Shown: piece after piece, positions 14,944-23,142 of the stretch
Layout: each line of letters opens with the position of its first letter
Position numbering within the stretch: the stretch's first letter is position 1
DNA from: CAZBWE01 sp964495465
Lineage (GTDB): Bacteria > Planctomycetota > Phycisphaerae > Sedimentisphaerales > Anaerobacaceae
Reading direction: 5' to 3'
Length of the DNA: 40,456 nucleotides
NCBI GenBank assembly: GCA_964495465.1
Contig: CAZBWE010000011.1
Coordinates: 1 to 40,456, forward strand
Notes under the pieces: model-generated
Seen by the model: only the letters and a program-made list of their open reading frames with translations
Databases searched by the model: none
What the model was told of the DNA's origin: nothing
Position numbers and translations under genes: made by a program

Positions 14944-15274
14944 TTAAATTCTCTTGGCCAATTCTCTGATATATTCTTTTAAGCTTTCCGCCACATCGTC
15001 TCGCTTCAGGGCAAAATCGATATTCGTTTTGATAAATCCTTCTTTGTTTCCTATATCGCACCGCTTTCCATCCAGGCGCAGACCATACATCTGTAATACC
15101 GGCAAATCGAGAATGGTCCTTCTCACTGGGTAAAATCTCCAGTTCCGGAGTTTCATACAACACAATCCTCGCGGAGAAATTACTGAATGTGAACGATATA
15201 GTCTTTCCGAAATACCCATCTGAAGGATTCCCAATCAATCCTGCTCTTGGATAGGCCCTTGTACGGATTATCAT
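14944..15274 (-). pseudogene. Chimeric remnant: GHMP sugar kinase 5' end joined to GalU 3' end
   Basis: The first 57 codons (15274 to about 15104) read like the N-terminus of a bacterial GHMP/glucuronokinase-type sugar kinase: RTRAYPRAGLIGNPSDGYFG, then ETPELEILPSEKDHSRF. After that, in a different frame, about 15105 to 14944 reads LQMYGLRLDGKRCDIGNKEG and continues to DFALKRDDVAESLKEYIREL, which is the C-terminus of UTP-glucose-1-phosphate uridylyltransferase (GalU). Neither half has its active site. A deletion joining two neighbouring genes, with a frame change at the junction near 15104, explains the layout. The ribosome-binding site AAGGGCAG before 15274 is still intact. Confidence 0.82.
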
Positions 15275-15312
15275 AATTTCTGCCCTTGATAGAAAGGCAT
15301 TTTAAAGTTAGC

Positions 15313-15861
15313 TTAGTCGAGTATCTCTATCATATCGACATCTATCTCAACGCTTGCTGCTTGTCCGAGCATATCTATCTGTAAGACCAAACGTGTATTA
15401 CCCTTGGTTCTGACAACGACTCCGTGCAAATCAGCCAATGGGCCTGCCTTAACCCGATATCGTTGGCCTGCCTTGATATACTTATACGGCATCAAAGGAG
15501 CTCCTGCCCGAAGAGCTTGCTCGATTTGTGATAGCTCATCGAGTAGTTTCTCCTGGTCTTTGACTTCGATTATATTTGCAACGCGATTTGTCTTTAGTAG
15601 TGAAATCCGCTGCTCCTCTTCGCCGCAGAAGAACAGGTATCCGCTGAACAACGGCAGAAGAGACCGGGCGGTTCTTCCTTTTCGGCGAATAACTTTATTA
15701 ATCATTGGAAGAAAGTAGCTGATTTTTTTGCGAATCAAATCCTGTGCAAGTGCCTTTTCATTTCTGCTTTTGGTATGTGCAACCCACCATAGACCTGCAA
15801 AGTCACGGATTGTCTGGTTATCCGGCCAAATCATTGACGGATTTTCACTTACTTTAAGCAA
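15313..15861 (-). CDS. NusG-like specialised transcription antiterminator (RfaH/LoaP/UpxY type)
   Basis: About 182 residues with an N-terminal NGN domain (WWVAHTKSRNEKALAQDLIRK, YFLPMINK, LLPLFSGYLFF) and a C-terminal KOW domain (IKAGQRYRVKAGPLADLHGVV). It is a NusG paralogue rather than housekeeping NusG, because it lies alone in a polysaccharide locus. Such paralogues bind paused polymerase and allow read-through of long exopolysaccharide operons. The start is taken as TTG at 15861, since AAGGAG lies seven bases upstream; a TTG at 15879 would add six residues. Its downstream genes are now fragments, so its target operon may be lost here. Confidence 0.85.
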   Translation of the reverse strand: MLKVSENPSMIWPDNQTIRDFAGLWWVAHTKSRNEKALAQDLIRKKISYFLPMINKVIRRKGRTARSLLPLFSGYLFFCGEEEQRISLLKTNRVANIIEVKDQEKLLDELSQIEQALRAGAPLMPYKYIKAGQRYRVKAGPLADLHGVVVRTKGNTRLVLQIDMLGQAASVEIDVDMIEILD

Positions 15862-15911
15862 AGATTTTCTCCTTTTCAAGGCACAATAGACTTATACGTT
15901 TATCTTTTATT

Positions 15912-16031
15912 TTAGGCCTCTACAATTTCTCTCCTGAGTCCGCTGCTAACTTCAGAAGTGGCGTTTCGACTGTCAACCACGAGTCTTGCATTCTTGACAA
16001 TCCAGTCATAATTGTATTCACTATGCTCGGT
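15912..16031 (-). pseudogene. 3' fragment of a nucleotide-sugar dehydrogenase
   Basis: The minus strand encodes TEHSEYNYDWIVKNARLVVD and then SRNAT, followed by a short tail and TAA. This is the C-terminus of UDP-N-acetylglucosamine/mannosamine-type dehydrogenases (H-S-x-Y-x-Y-D-W-I-V...V-V-D-x-R-N-A-T). A TGA at 16032-16034 interrupts the frame just upstream, and nothing else of the enzyme is visible, so only about 39 codons remain. It lies 50 bases upstream of the NusG-like gene on the same strand and marks a second lost sugar-nucleotide gene. Confidence 0.72.
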
Positions 16032-16060
16032 TCATCCGAAATCTGACAAAAAATCTCACA

Positions 16061-16236
16061 GATAATTACTCAAACTGACCGATTCGACCTGTCATACCTG
16101 CGGAAGCAGGTATCCACAAATGAGTTCGATAGTATGGATTCCCGCTTTCGCGGGAATGACACATTATGTCATCTTACCGAAAAATCGGCAGCTATATCAC
16201 TTTCTATGTAAAATTCGGTCAGTTTGAGATAATTAC
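16061..16236. repeat. Inverted-repeat-bounded element containing a GTCATTCC palindrome
   Basis: The ends ATAATTACTCAAACTGACCGA (split: ATAATTACTC, AAACTGACCGA; 16062-16082) and TCGGTCAGTTTGAGATAATTA (split: TCGGTCAGTTTGAG, ATAATTA; 16215-16235) are inverted copies with one extra base. They enclose the 70-bp element at 16091-16160. The same CAAACTGACC string forms a perfect hairpin at 32018-32040. This could be a small non-autonomous mobile element or a nested insertion; no coding capacity is present. Confidence 0.55.
16091..16160. repeat. REP-like palindromic repeat GTCAT(A/T)CC...GGAATGAC, copy 1
   Basis: It begins GTCATACCTGCGGAAGCAGG, a hairpin, and ends ATTCCCGCTTTCGCGGGAAT then GAC, a second hairpin, so the whole unit has inverted ends. 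A second member with the same plan is at 35716-35782. Such elements are widespread extragenic palindromes in environmental bacteria. Confidence 0.8.
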
Positions 16237-16383
16237 CTTTTACTTTCCAGGCAGTAACCGGACTGCCGCTTGGATTTAATTGGTTAATAAAACAGGATTC
16301 CAGAGTTTAGAGCTATAACATAAAATTGTCAAGGAAATTGGGTGTCGATTTTGGCTTTCAATTGGAATATTGGGGATTAAATA

Positions 16384-16412
16384 TTGACTATTTTGCGTTT
16401 TTTTGTTAAAAT
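16384..16412 (+). promoter_or_regulatory. Promoter of the ATP-grasp/WecA-like gene pair
   Basis: TTGACT (16384-16389) and TAAAAT (16407-16412) are exactly 17 bases apart and directly precede the ATP-grasp gene. The predicted transcription start is near 16419, so either candidate start codon (16439 or 16472) would be inside the message. Confidence 0.65.
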
Positions 16413-16471
16413 CCGACAAGAAAAAACCGAAAATTTAGATGTTAAGTCTTTTTGAGAATCGAAAGTCGAAA

Positions 16472-17470
16472 ATGGGAAATAGCTTTGGCGTTTTGTTTAC
16501 ATGCATTGGCAGGAGGGTCTCGCTTCTTAACTGCTTTCGCCGGGCGGCGAGACAGTTGAAAATAAACGCGTCGTTTCTTGGGACAGATACTACCGAGCTT
16601 AGTTCTGCCCTGCAGTTATGTGATAAAGGATTAGTTGTTAATCCTATAACACACGCCGGCTATATCAAACAACTGCTGTCGATTGTCAAAGCCAATAATG
16701 TAAAATTACTCATACCTACCGTTGATTTAGACCTGAAACTTCTTGCCGGGAATGAACCAAAGTTTGCTGCAAGGGGCTGCCGAGTGCTTGTCTCGGCCCC
16801 TGGCGTAGTTGATGTTTGTCAGGATAAGAGAAAAACATATCGATTTCTCTTGAAAAATGGATTTGACACGCCTGTTACTATGAGTATTCATTCTGCACTG
16901 TCGAAAAAGAACCTTGGCTGGCCCTGTTTTCTTAAACCTTGGGACGGCTATGCCAGTCGGGGGAACGCCGTTGTAAAAAACCGGGAAGAGTTGTTATTTT
17001 TCTCAAAGAGAGTACCGAATCCTATCTGCCAGGAATTTGTCAAGGGTACCGAGCATACCTGTGATGTATATGTTGACTTTAATATGAAGGCGAGATGTGT
17101 CGTTCCGAGAAAGCGCGTAGAGGTCCGGTCCGGTGAAGTGAGCAAAGGACAGGTAATAAAGGACCCTCGAATAATGAGCGAGTCTGTAAGATTGGTCGAG
17201 ACTCTTGGAGCGGGTCCTGGCGTCATAACTTTGCAATTATTTATAACTTCTGATAATAAGATAAAATTCATCGAGATAAATCCTCGATTTGGAGGTGGGG
17301 TTCCACTTTCAATCAAAGCAGGAGCCAATTTCCCCAAATGGATATTACAGGAACTGCTTGGAATGAAAGTGAATATTTCTTCTCACGGATTCGCAAATGA
17401 TTTAATTATGCTTCGCTATGATAGCGAGGTGTGGGTCAACAAACCTTCAAAAAATCGGGATTTAAAATGA
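16472..17470 (+). CDS. ATP-grasp ligase, carbamoyl-phosphate-synthase-like
   Basis: About 332 residues. The N-terminal part reads FGVLFTCIGRRVSLLNCFRR, a Rossmann-like pre-ATP-grasp domain. The ATP-grasp core follows with PCFLKPWDGYASRGNAVV, a glycine-rich loop, and FIEINPRFGGGVPLSIKAGA, whose E-x-N-P-R-F-G-G residues bind Mg-ATP. The substrate is not clear; family members ligate an amine to a carboxylate and often occur in sugar or capsule gene clusters. An in-frame ATG at 16439 would add 11 residues encoded by a phrase-like repeat (AATCGAAAGTCGAAAATG), so I take the second ATG as start. Its stop codon overlaps the start of the next gene (ATGA). Confidence 0.78.
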   Translation: MGNSFGVLFTCIGRRVSLLNCFRRAARQLKINASFLGTDTTELSSALQLCDKGLVVNPITHAGYIKQLLSIVKANNVKLLIPTVDLDLKLLAGNEPKFAARGCRVLVSAPGVVDVCQDKRKTYRFLLKNGFDTPVTMSIHSALSKKNLGWPCFLKPWDGYASRGNAVVKNREELLFFSKRVPNPICQEFVKGTEHTCDVYVDFNMKARCVVPRKRVEVRSGEVSKGQVIKDPRIMSESVRLVETLGAGPGVITLQLFITSDNKIKFIEINPRFGGGVPLSIKAGANFPKWILQELLGMKVNISSHGFANDLIMLRYDSEVWVNKPSKNRDLK

Positions 17471-18633
17471 TATTTGACCAGTTGATTGGACCGAACAGGG
17501 GGATTACCTGGGCAGTGAGGTTTTGGCCGGTTCTGCTGTTATCGTTTTTCTTCGCTTTGGTAGCCACCTGGTTTTGCAAAAAAATAGCCATAAAGTTTGG
17601 TATTGTTGATAGACCCGACGACCTGGTTAAAACACACAAAGAGCCAATTGCTTATCTCGGAGGGGTGGGCATACTCATCGGTTTGATAGTCGGGGTGCTG
17701 GCGGGCATCAGTTGTTTAAGAAATGAAGAGTTTTTCAGCCCGGCTTTAAAATGGCTGTTCGGGATTATGGCAGGCGCTATCATAGCATGTCTTGTCGGGC
17801 TCGCAGATGATATATTTGACCTCAAGCCCTCCCAAAAAATTCTTGGACAAGTTGCCGCTGCAATTGCCTTGTTGGCGGTTGGCATCGTGCCGAATATTCG
17901 TTCAATTGCAGATTTCGTAGGTTGGCCCTTGCCCGGTAATCTCGAAATTATCCTGCAAGCTCTGATTGTGATTGTTTTTGTCGTTGGTGCGTCGAATTCG
18001 TTGAATTTGCTTGATGGCCTGGATGGATTGTGTGCGGGTGTAACGGTAATTATCGCTATAGCAATGCTGATTTTATCTATACATCTGGCAACCTGGGAGT
18101 TTAGTATTGTTGGTGACCCTGTGCGGATTATTATTTGTCTTGGACTTTTAGGAGGCACTTTCGGCTTTTTGCCTTTCAATCGTTATCCTGCAAAGATATT
18201 TATGGGTGATGCCGGAAGTATGCTTTTGGGCTTTATGATAGCTGCACTGATGATTTTATTTGCGGAGCACATACCTCGCTGGTGGTTGGCTTCCATTGTT
18301 GTATTTGGCCTGCCAATACTTGATACCGCCGTTGCACTTGCCAGGAGGGTGCTTAACCGCAGGCCGTTGTTTGTTTCAGACCGGGGACATATTTATGACC
18401 AGATGATAGATAGAGGAATACCTCTTAGAAAGACGGTCGCTATTAGTTATGTCCTTGCCAGCGCTTATGCAATAATTGGCCTGGTTGTGGGCTTGACCAC
18501 AAAAATAAGAACTTGGCCATATGCTGTGATTGTGTATATTTTGGTCTTCGTGCTCTCGGTATTGGTTGTATGGAAAAAAGGTTACTTGAAAATGAAAGGG
18601 CTTAGAGGCGCTGTTCACAACAAAGATAAATAG
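17467..18633 (+). CDS. WecA/TagO/MraY-family sugar-1-phosphate transferase
   Basis: This 388-residue integral membrane enzyme transfers a sugar-1-phosphate from a UDP-sugar to undecaprenyl phosphate, starting polysaccharide or cell-wall glycan assembly. Recognisable blocks are HKEPIAYLGGVGILIG, LADDIFDLKPSQKILGQ with the Mg-binding DD, NSLNLLDGLDGLCAGV, and GDAGSMLLGF, plus HIYDQMIDRG near the end. Ten or so hydrophobic segments are present. The start is placed at the ATG at 17467, overlapping the previous stop as ATGA; a start at 17431 would add 12 residues within the upstream gene. WecA-type is likelier than MraY because of the HIYDQ block and gene context. It ends nine bases from an opposing gene. 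Confidence 0.88.
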   Translation: MIFDQLIGPNRGITWAVRFWPVLLLSFFFALVATWFCKKIAIKFGIVDRPDDLVKTHKEPIAYLGGVGILIGLIVGVLAGISCLRNEEFFSPALKWLFGIMAGAIIACLVGLADDIFDLKPSQKILGQVAAAIALLAVGIVPNIRSIADFVGWPLPGNLEIILQALIVIVFVVGASNSLNLLDGLDGLCAGVTVIIAIAMLILSIHLATWEFSIVGDPVRIIICLGLLGGTFGFLPFNRYPAKIFMGDAGSMLLGFMIAALMILFAEHIPRWWLASIVVFGLPILDTAVALARRVLNRRPLFVSDRGHIYDQMIDRGIPLRKTVAISYVLASAYAIIGLVVGLTTKIRTWPYAVIVYILVFVLSVLVVWKKGYLKMKGLRGAVHNKDK

Positions 18634-18641
18634 ATTTTCTG

Positions 18642-20165
18642 CTACTTAACCACCTTCCAGAGAATGCCTCTCTTTTCTAATTGATATTCCTGCAACAAAA
18701 AGTTCGGGTAATAACCTGCTGTATTTGATACAACATATATTGCCCGTTCTGCTGTCAACTTATCAATGGTATCTGATGTGGGAAACGGAATCGGACTTTC
18801 GTAACTTCCATGCATTGAGATAATTTTTACATCTTTACGTATCCCTTTAACTTCCTGAACATACCATAGCGGATAAACCGTGGTGCCGTCGGCAATTATT
18901 ATCGCCTCTTTTTCAGCACCATTTAAAGCTTCCTTTGCGAATTGCTCCGGGCCTTTATAACCGGTTTTCCATGGCTGCAAGAACCATACGTAATCATTAC
19001 GGTATGGAATAGACCTTTTTGTTCCCAAACTGATTTCGCGATTCTCGGCAACTATAGGGGTGAATTTAAATACTGCCAAGGGCAGCAACGTGAGAAACAA
19101 TATAAAAAACGCATATAGTTTTTGCGGGTACCGTTTCAAAAAAGTATCAGTTCCCAAACCGATGAATATTGCAGCAAGGCAGTAAAAGGGCATAAAAAAT
19201 GCGTATCTGTCCGGAACGCTGTATCTGAAGGCAAATATGAAGAACAAAACTGACATCGCTAAAAGAACGGCTGTAAAACTTCGCACGGGTGATACCTTTT
19301 TTAAGCCATATAGACCGACAAAGAAAAATATAATGTTGGGTGTTGGAAAATTATAGGCAATGAGTATGAAATTTTCTTTTATTATCTGCGCCGAGACAGA
19401 AGTGTTAAGGACATCTCCCTGCCAATTTTTACCAAAAAAAGCGGAAGAAATAGTGACTGTAAAATCGCCGGTTTCAATGATATTTTTTATGATTAAATAT
19501 TCATAAGGTCCTGCACCAATTATCCACAGCCCGGCTATAATCCCACAGTGTTTTAGATTGATTTTCTTTTGTATTAGTAAAGCTGTCAAAAACACCAGAT
19601 AGCTGGCAAGTGCAATAACTGCCCACATATGATTTGCAATTGCCAGGCCGTTAATAAGTCCGAGCAGATACAGATAACCGATACGTCTGCTCTTAAGATA
19701 CAGCAGTAAGAATACCAATTCTGCTGTGAATAATGCTGTATAAAGTGTATAAACCTCGGCTATCGAAGCGTGCAGCCACATCGTATGTGAAAGGGCCAGA
19801 GTAATCGCCGCAATAATCGAAGGCAGGATTTTATCGAGCCATATACGCAGCAGCAAAAACAGATTTGCAATGGTAAACGCAGCGGCAAAGGCTGAAATCA
19901 AGTTTACCCTGTGTGCGAATTCACCCAGCGGGATGCTTTTAACGCCTATGCCGATAATATGGTAAAGCGGGTGCGAAAGGGCCAGACCCAACCCCCCCTC
20001 AATATCATTTTGCCAGATTCGATATTGATACATACCGCTGTCTTGCCAGAGAACCCCCGGTGCACAGCTAACTATGTAAAGCAACAAGGCAGCTAAAAAC
20101 ACAACAAGATAACTTTTGGCGAGGTCTTTTGCAGTGTAAAGATTATTTTTGTCTTTCATTGGCAT
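18642..20165 (-). CDS. DUF2723-type membrane glycosyltransferase (PMT/GT39-like)
   Basis: This 507-residue protein has about ten hydrophobic segments followed by a soluble C-terminal domain (about residues 385-507). The first loop has PGVLWQDSGMYQYRIWQND and LSHPLYHIIG, the DSG and HP pattern of DUF2723, a family related to protein O-mannosyltransferases that use lipid-linked sugars on the outer face of the membrane. It is the last gene of a minus-strand run with a STELLO-like transferase, a GT2 enzyme, a beta-propeller protein and ManA. A role in protein or lipid glycosylation is inferred from that company. Its start may be either of two ATGs two codons apart. Confidence 0.8.
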   Translation of the reverse strand: MPMKDKNNLYTAKDLAKSYLVVFLAALLLYIVSCAPGVLWQDSGMYQYRIWQNDIEGGLGLALSHPLYHIIGIGVKSIPLGEFAHRVNLISAFAAAFTIANLFLLLRIWLDKILPSIIAAITLALSHTMWLHASIAEVYTLYTALFTAELVFLLLYLKSRRIGYLYLLGLINGLAIANHMWAVIALASYLVFLTALLIQKKINLKHCGIIAGLWIIGAGPYEYLIIKNIIETGDFTVTISSAFFGKNWQGDVLNTSVSAQIIKENFILIAYNFPTPNIIFFFVGLYGLKKVSPVRSFTAVLLAMSVLFFIFAFRYSVPDRYAFFMPFYCLAAIFIGLGTDTFLKRYPQKLYAFFILFLTLLPLAVFKFTPIVAENREISLGTKRSIPYRNDYVWFLQPWKTGYKGPEQFAKEALNGAEKEAIIIADGTTVYPLWYVQEVKGIRKDVKIISMHGSYESPIPFPTSDTIDKLTAERAIYVVSNTAGYYPNFLLQEYQLEKRGILWKVVK

Positions 20166-20179
20166 ATACTTGGATGTGG

Positions 20180-21202
20180 CTATTGACCCATAGATGGCAG
20201 AAGTCCCCTGATATCATCGAGCCAGGCATCAAGCAGCGCTAATTCCTCTTGCCCTGTCAGGGACATACTCACTAATTTTTCGTAACAGACTTTCAGGTTG
20301 TCGCCGATTTTCTCGGTGCCCGCCTGCAGTGGTAAACTTTCCAACGCCTCGCGGATTTCGCTATTATGCAGATACCCGGGTATTTCGTCGTTAAAGTCAC
20401 GCATCAGATTGTGAATGTTTCGCTGTTGTATCATAGTAGGCCCGTGGAACAGAATTGCCCACCCATTAAGCCAGGCAAGCCTTTGGGCGATGAAGCTTCG
20501 CCAGATATCGGTCATCCGGAAAGAACAATAGGCCGGCAGATAAAGCAGCTCGAATGCATCTTTCCACCACGTAGTATTCTGGCTGTTAAACGGGCACCAG
20601 GAACCTTTCGTTAGTGCAATTTGATGGTCTTTCTGAAAGCTCTGGGGCAGCGGCAAAGTCAGCCGATATACCGCATCAACGTCGGGATTATCATCAGCAA
20701 GTCCCTGTTGAATCGGACAATCACATTCGGCTTCGTTGAGCGTTTCAAGCAGCGATATTTCTTCTTTTAGATGTTCGAGAGGAAATCCGCGTGGCCAGAT
20801 ATGCTGGTTGGTAAAATACCTGTAAATATTGACCCAGCCGGCGTCTTCAAGAATAAAAGCCCTCTCGTTCCGTTGCCGGAGCATCCAGAACTTTTCGCAG
20901 GGGATATTGTCGTCATCGGTTTCAATAATTATCGATGAGCCGTTGCGCATTGCCAGGAGGTAACCGATATTTTTGCGGGCATAATGTTTTGTCGGACACA
21001 GTTGAGCAAATTTAAGACCTGTTTCCTTCTGTCTTTCTAAGCTGTAAAAGTCACAGCCGTCGATATGAAAGTCGGCTGGGCTGGCCTTGTCACCGATGAC
21101 AATGAATTGATACTCTTTTTCACTGCAGCCACGGGCAAGACGCAGAAGAATCTCGTTGGGGCTGGAAATGGAAGTAACGACGATGGAAATTTTATCGTTC
21201 AT
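20180..21202 (-). CDS. STELLO-like (DUF288) glycosyltransferase
   Basis: This 340-residue soluble protein resembles the glycosyltransferase domain of plant STELLO and bacterial DUF288 proteins: IVVTSISSPNEILLRLA at the N-terminus, ARKNIGYLLAMRNGSSIIIE and then TDDDNIP with the DXD-type D96-D98, followed by HIWPRGFPLEHL. The donor and acceptor are unknown. It begins 26 bases after the GT2 gene and ends 14 bases before the DUF2723 gene on the same strand, so these three are almost certainly one transcription unit. No signal peptide is seen, which puts it in the cytoplasm. Confidence 0.78.
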   Translation of the reverse strand: MNDKISIVVTSISSPNEILLRLARGCSEKEYQFIVIGDKASPADFHIDGCDFYSLERQKETGLKFAQLCPTKHYARKNIGYLLAMRNGSSIIIETDDDNIPCEKFWMLRQRNERAFILEDAGWVNIYRYFTNQHIWPRGFPLEHLKEEISLLETLNEAECDCPIQQGLADDNPDVDAVYRLTLPLPQSFQKDHQIALTKGSWCPFNSQNTTWWKDAFELLYLPAYCSFRMTDIWRSFIAQRLAWLNGWAILFHGPTMIQQRNIHNLMRDFNDEIPGYLHNSEIREALESLPLQAGTEKIGDNLKVCYEKLVSMSLTGQEELALLDAWLDDIRGLLPSMGQ

Positions 21203-21228
21203 AAATACGTTTATTGTCCCATTAATAG

Positions 21229-21987
21229 CTATAAATTACCGGCAAGCCGCTCTCTAAACAAGCGGAATAAGTTTTTAAAAGCATCCAGAATAACACCGCT
21301 GGTTACGCCCTGGCTTGGCGAGCGATAATGTATGGGGACCTCGGCTGTCCGCAGATTTCGACAATATGCTTTTATTTCCGTCTGGAAAAAATGAGCACGG
21401 GATTGTATTCCTTTATTCAATATTTTTTGCATGGCGCTTCTGGTGAACATTTCAAATCCACTGGTCATATCTTTGAGTTTCGTGCCGAGCATGAGATTAG
21501 CCAGAATACTTCCTGCTCGGCTGATAAAACGTCTGCTGAGCGGCGCATCTGAAAACCGTCCTCCTTTGCAAAATCGGCTGCCAAAAACACAATCATAACC
21601 CTCGGACATTTTATTAAGAAACTGCGGTATTTCCATTGGCTGATGGCTGAAGCCCGCATCAATCTCCAGAATCCAGTCGCAATTTGCATACAGTGCTTCC
21701 CGATAGCCCCTCATATATGCGTCAACAACACATTTGTTTCCATCCGCGTAGATTACTTGAAGTTCGGCCGGTTTGTTTTGAAGATTCTTGAGCAGGTCGA
21801 AAGTTCCGTCTTTACAGCTCTTGTCAAAGATGGCAAAAAACTCTACGGCCTTAAAACCTTTACAGTGCTGCAGGACCGCGTTTACGAATTCTATGGCTGT
21901 CGTTCGTTCGTTGGCCATTGGGCATACAATTCCCAGATTTATGTCTGAAAATCGCGATTTATCATTATAAGCTTGTGAATCGTTCAA
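21229..21987 (-). CDS. GT2 glycosyltransferase, dolichol-phosphate-mannose-synthase-like
   Basis: This 252-residue GT-A enzyme has the DPM1-like order of motifs: IVCPMANERTTAIEFVNAVL, FFAIFDKSCKDGTFDLL, GYREALYANCDWILEIDAGF with SHQP (the metal-binding DxD-like site), YDCVFGSRFCKGG, and DMTSGFEMFTR. Such enzymes attach a sugar from a nucleotide donor to a polyprenyl phosphate. No C-terminal membrane helices are present. The upstream manA product could supply mannose phosphates, which fits a polyprenyl-phosphate-mannose pathway feeding the DUF2723 transferase downstream; this link is inference. Confidence 0.85.
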   Translation of the reverse strand: MNDSQAYNDKSRFSDINLGIVCPMANERTTAIEFVNAVLQHCKGFKAVEFFAIFDKSCKDGTFDLLKNLQNKPAELQVIYADGNKCVVDAYMRGYREALYANCDWILEIDAGFSHQPMEIPQFLNKMSEGYDCVFGSRFCKGGRFSDAPLSRRFISRAGSILANLMLGTKLKDMTSGFEMFTRSAMQKILNKGIQSRAHFFQTEIKAYCRNLRTAEVPIHYRSPSQGVTSGVILDAFKNLFRLFRERLAGNL

Positions 21988-22056
21988 ATTTTTCTCGTGG
22001 GTTTTCGCCCTGTTATTTTCAAAAAATGCCGGTCATACCCTGTATTTTCCCGTGTC

Positions 22057-23100
22057 TTATTTTTCTGAAATCCTCCAGACATTTATTGGGTTTAGAGTAT
22101 AATCTGCCGCGGCCAATAATGATGAATCCGGCGAAAATACAATACTGGAAGTTGCGAATTGACCTGTTTTCATCGTTACGACTTTTTCCCCGGTTCTTGA
22201 ATCCCATATCCACACTTGTGATATTGGCGAGCTGACTGCGGCAAGCAGACGACCGTCGCAGCTCAATGTTATACAAGTGATTGTCTGGGGATTATTTTCA
22301 GGAGTCTTGTATTTGTCTATTTCCAGCCGTTTAACAAGTTTTTTAGTCGATGTGTCGAAAACATATACCCACCGACCCGATTCTGATGCATAAACCATCT
22401 GCCCATCCGGCGAGATGACAACCTTGTTCAGTTCGTTGCAGTCTTCTACATATTGCTCCCAGCGTATTTGACTGCTATTTGTTCCGGCAACGAGTAGATA
22501 CCCTTTGTCGTTTCCTCCCACAGCCGCTACGGTTGTGCCGTCGTTCGATATGCCAATGTCATATAGTTTCAATCCTTCCTCCATACTTTTTGTCTCAACG
22601 GGGTCGATAGAAGTTAATTCAGAGGCAATTGTTGCCAGTTGGATTTGTTTACCTGGTCCTTCAACCGCAAGAGCCATAACGGCATATCTGCCGTTTTGAC
22701 TTGTTTGCAGCAGCTTGCACTTTTTGTCCAAATCTAACGAAAGCCGGCTTAGTTCCTTGTCGCCTTTTAAATTACTGACTGTAAGAGTGTTGTCCATCCC
22801 CTGCGGAATCCATAAGAGCCGGTCGCCGCTCATAGCTGCCGCCTTTTGTGCGTTAACGCTGCCGGTTTTTGGCCCCAAAGATAAAGAATCCCAGTCGAAT
22901 GTGTAAATATCGTTGTTGGGGGAGATTGCTATAAGTTGATTTCCGTATGTTGAAAATTTCTTCACTCCGGTTTCAGGGCTGCGAAGCTCGTATTCAAGTG
23001 CTGACCTGTAATTAGCAATGAACATTAATACCATAACTCCGGCAAAAGCAGCCGCAAATAACAATATTGAATTTTTCTTTTTTCTATCTTGGCTTGCCAT
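22057..23100 (-). CDS. Membrane-anchored WD40/YVTN-type beta-propeller protein
   Basis: About 347 residues. An N-terminal helix (NSILLFAAAFAGVMVLMFIA) anchors the protein, with the rest predicted outside. Repeated blades are visible: GISNDGTTVAAVGG, VISPDGQMVYASESGRWVYVF with DTSTKKL, TLSCDGRLLAAVSSPISQVW with IWDSRTGEKV, and VFSPDSSLLAAADYTLNPIN. The blades resemble WD40 and YVTN propellers, which serve as interaction platforms and have no catalytic motif. The ATG at 23100 is chosen because GAGGTG lies just upstream; an ATG at 23124 would add eight residues. It is 42 bases downstream of manA and seems co-transcribed. Confidence 0.75.
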   Translation of the reverse strand: MASQDRKKKNSILLFAAAFAGVMVLMFIANYRSALEYELRSPETGVKKFSTYGNQLIAISPNNDIYTFDWDSLSLGPKTGSVNAQKAAAMSGDRLLWIPQGMDNTLTVSNLKGDKELSRLSLDLDKKCKLLQTSQNGRYAVMALAVEGPGKQIQLATIASELTSIDPVETKSMEEGLKLYDIGISNDGTTVAAVGGNDKGYLLVAGTNSSQIRWEQYVEDCNELNKVVISPDGQMVYASESGRWVYVFDTSTKKLVKRLEIDKYKTPENNPQTITCITLSCDGRLLAAVSSPISQVWIWDSRTGEKVVTMKTGQFATSSIVFSPDSSLLAAADYTLNPINVWRISEK

Positions 23101-23142
23101 TTTCACCTCTTTTATCAAAGGCACAAAACATTATTTAATCTC

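Noticed and set aside
14921..15274. A single 117-residue gene spanning the kinase/GalU region
   Set aside because: Only the first half resembles a kinase. The second half of this frame has no likeness to anything, while the neighbouring frame there reads as the GalU C-terminus, so it is a chimera remnant, not one gene.
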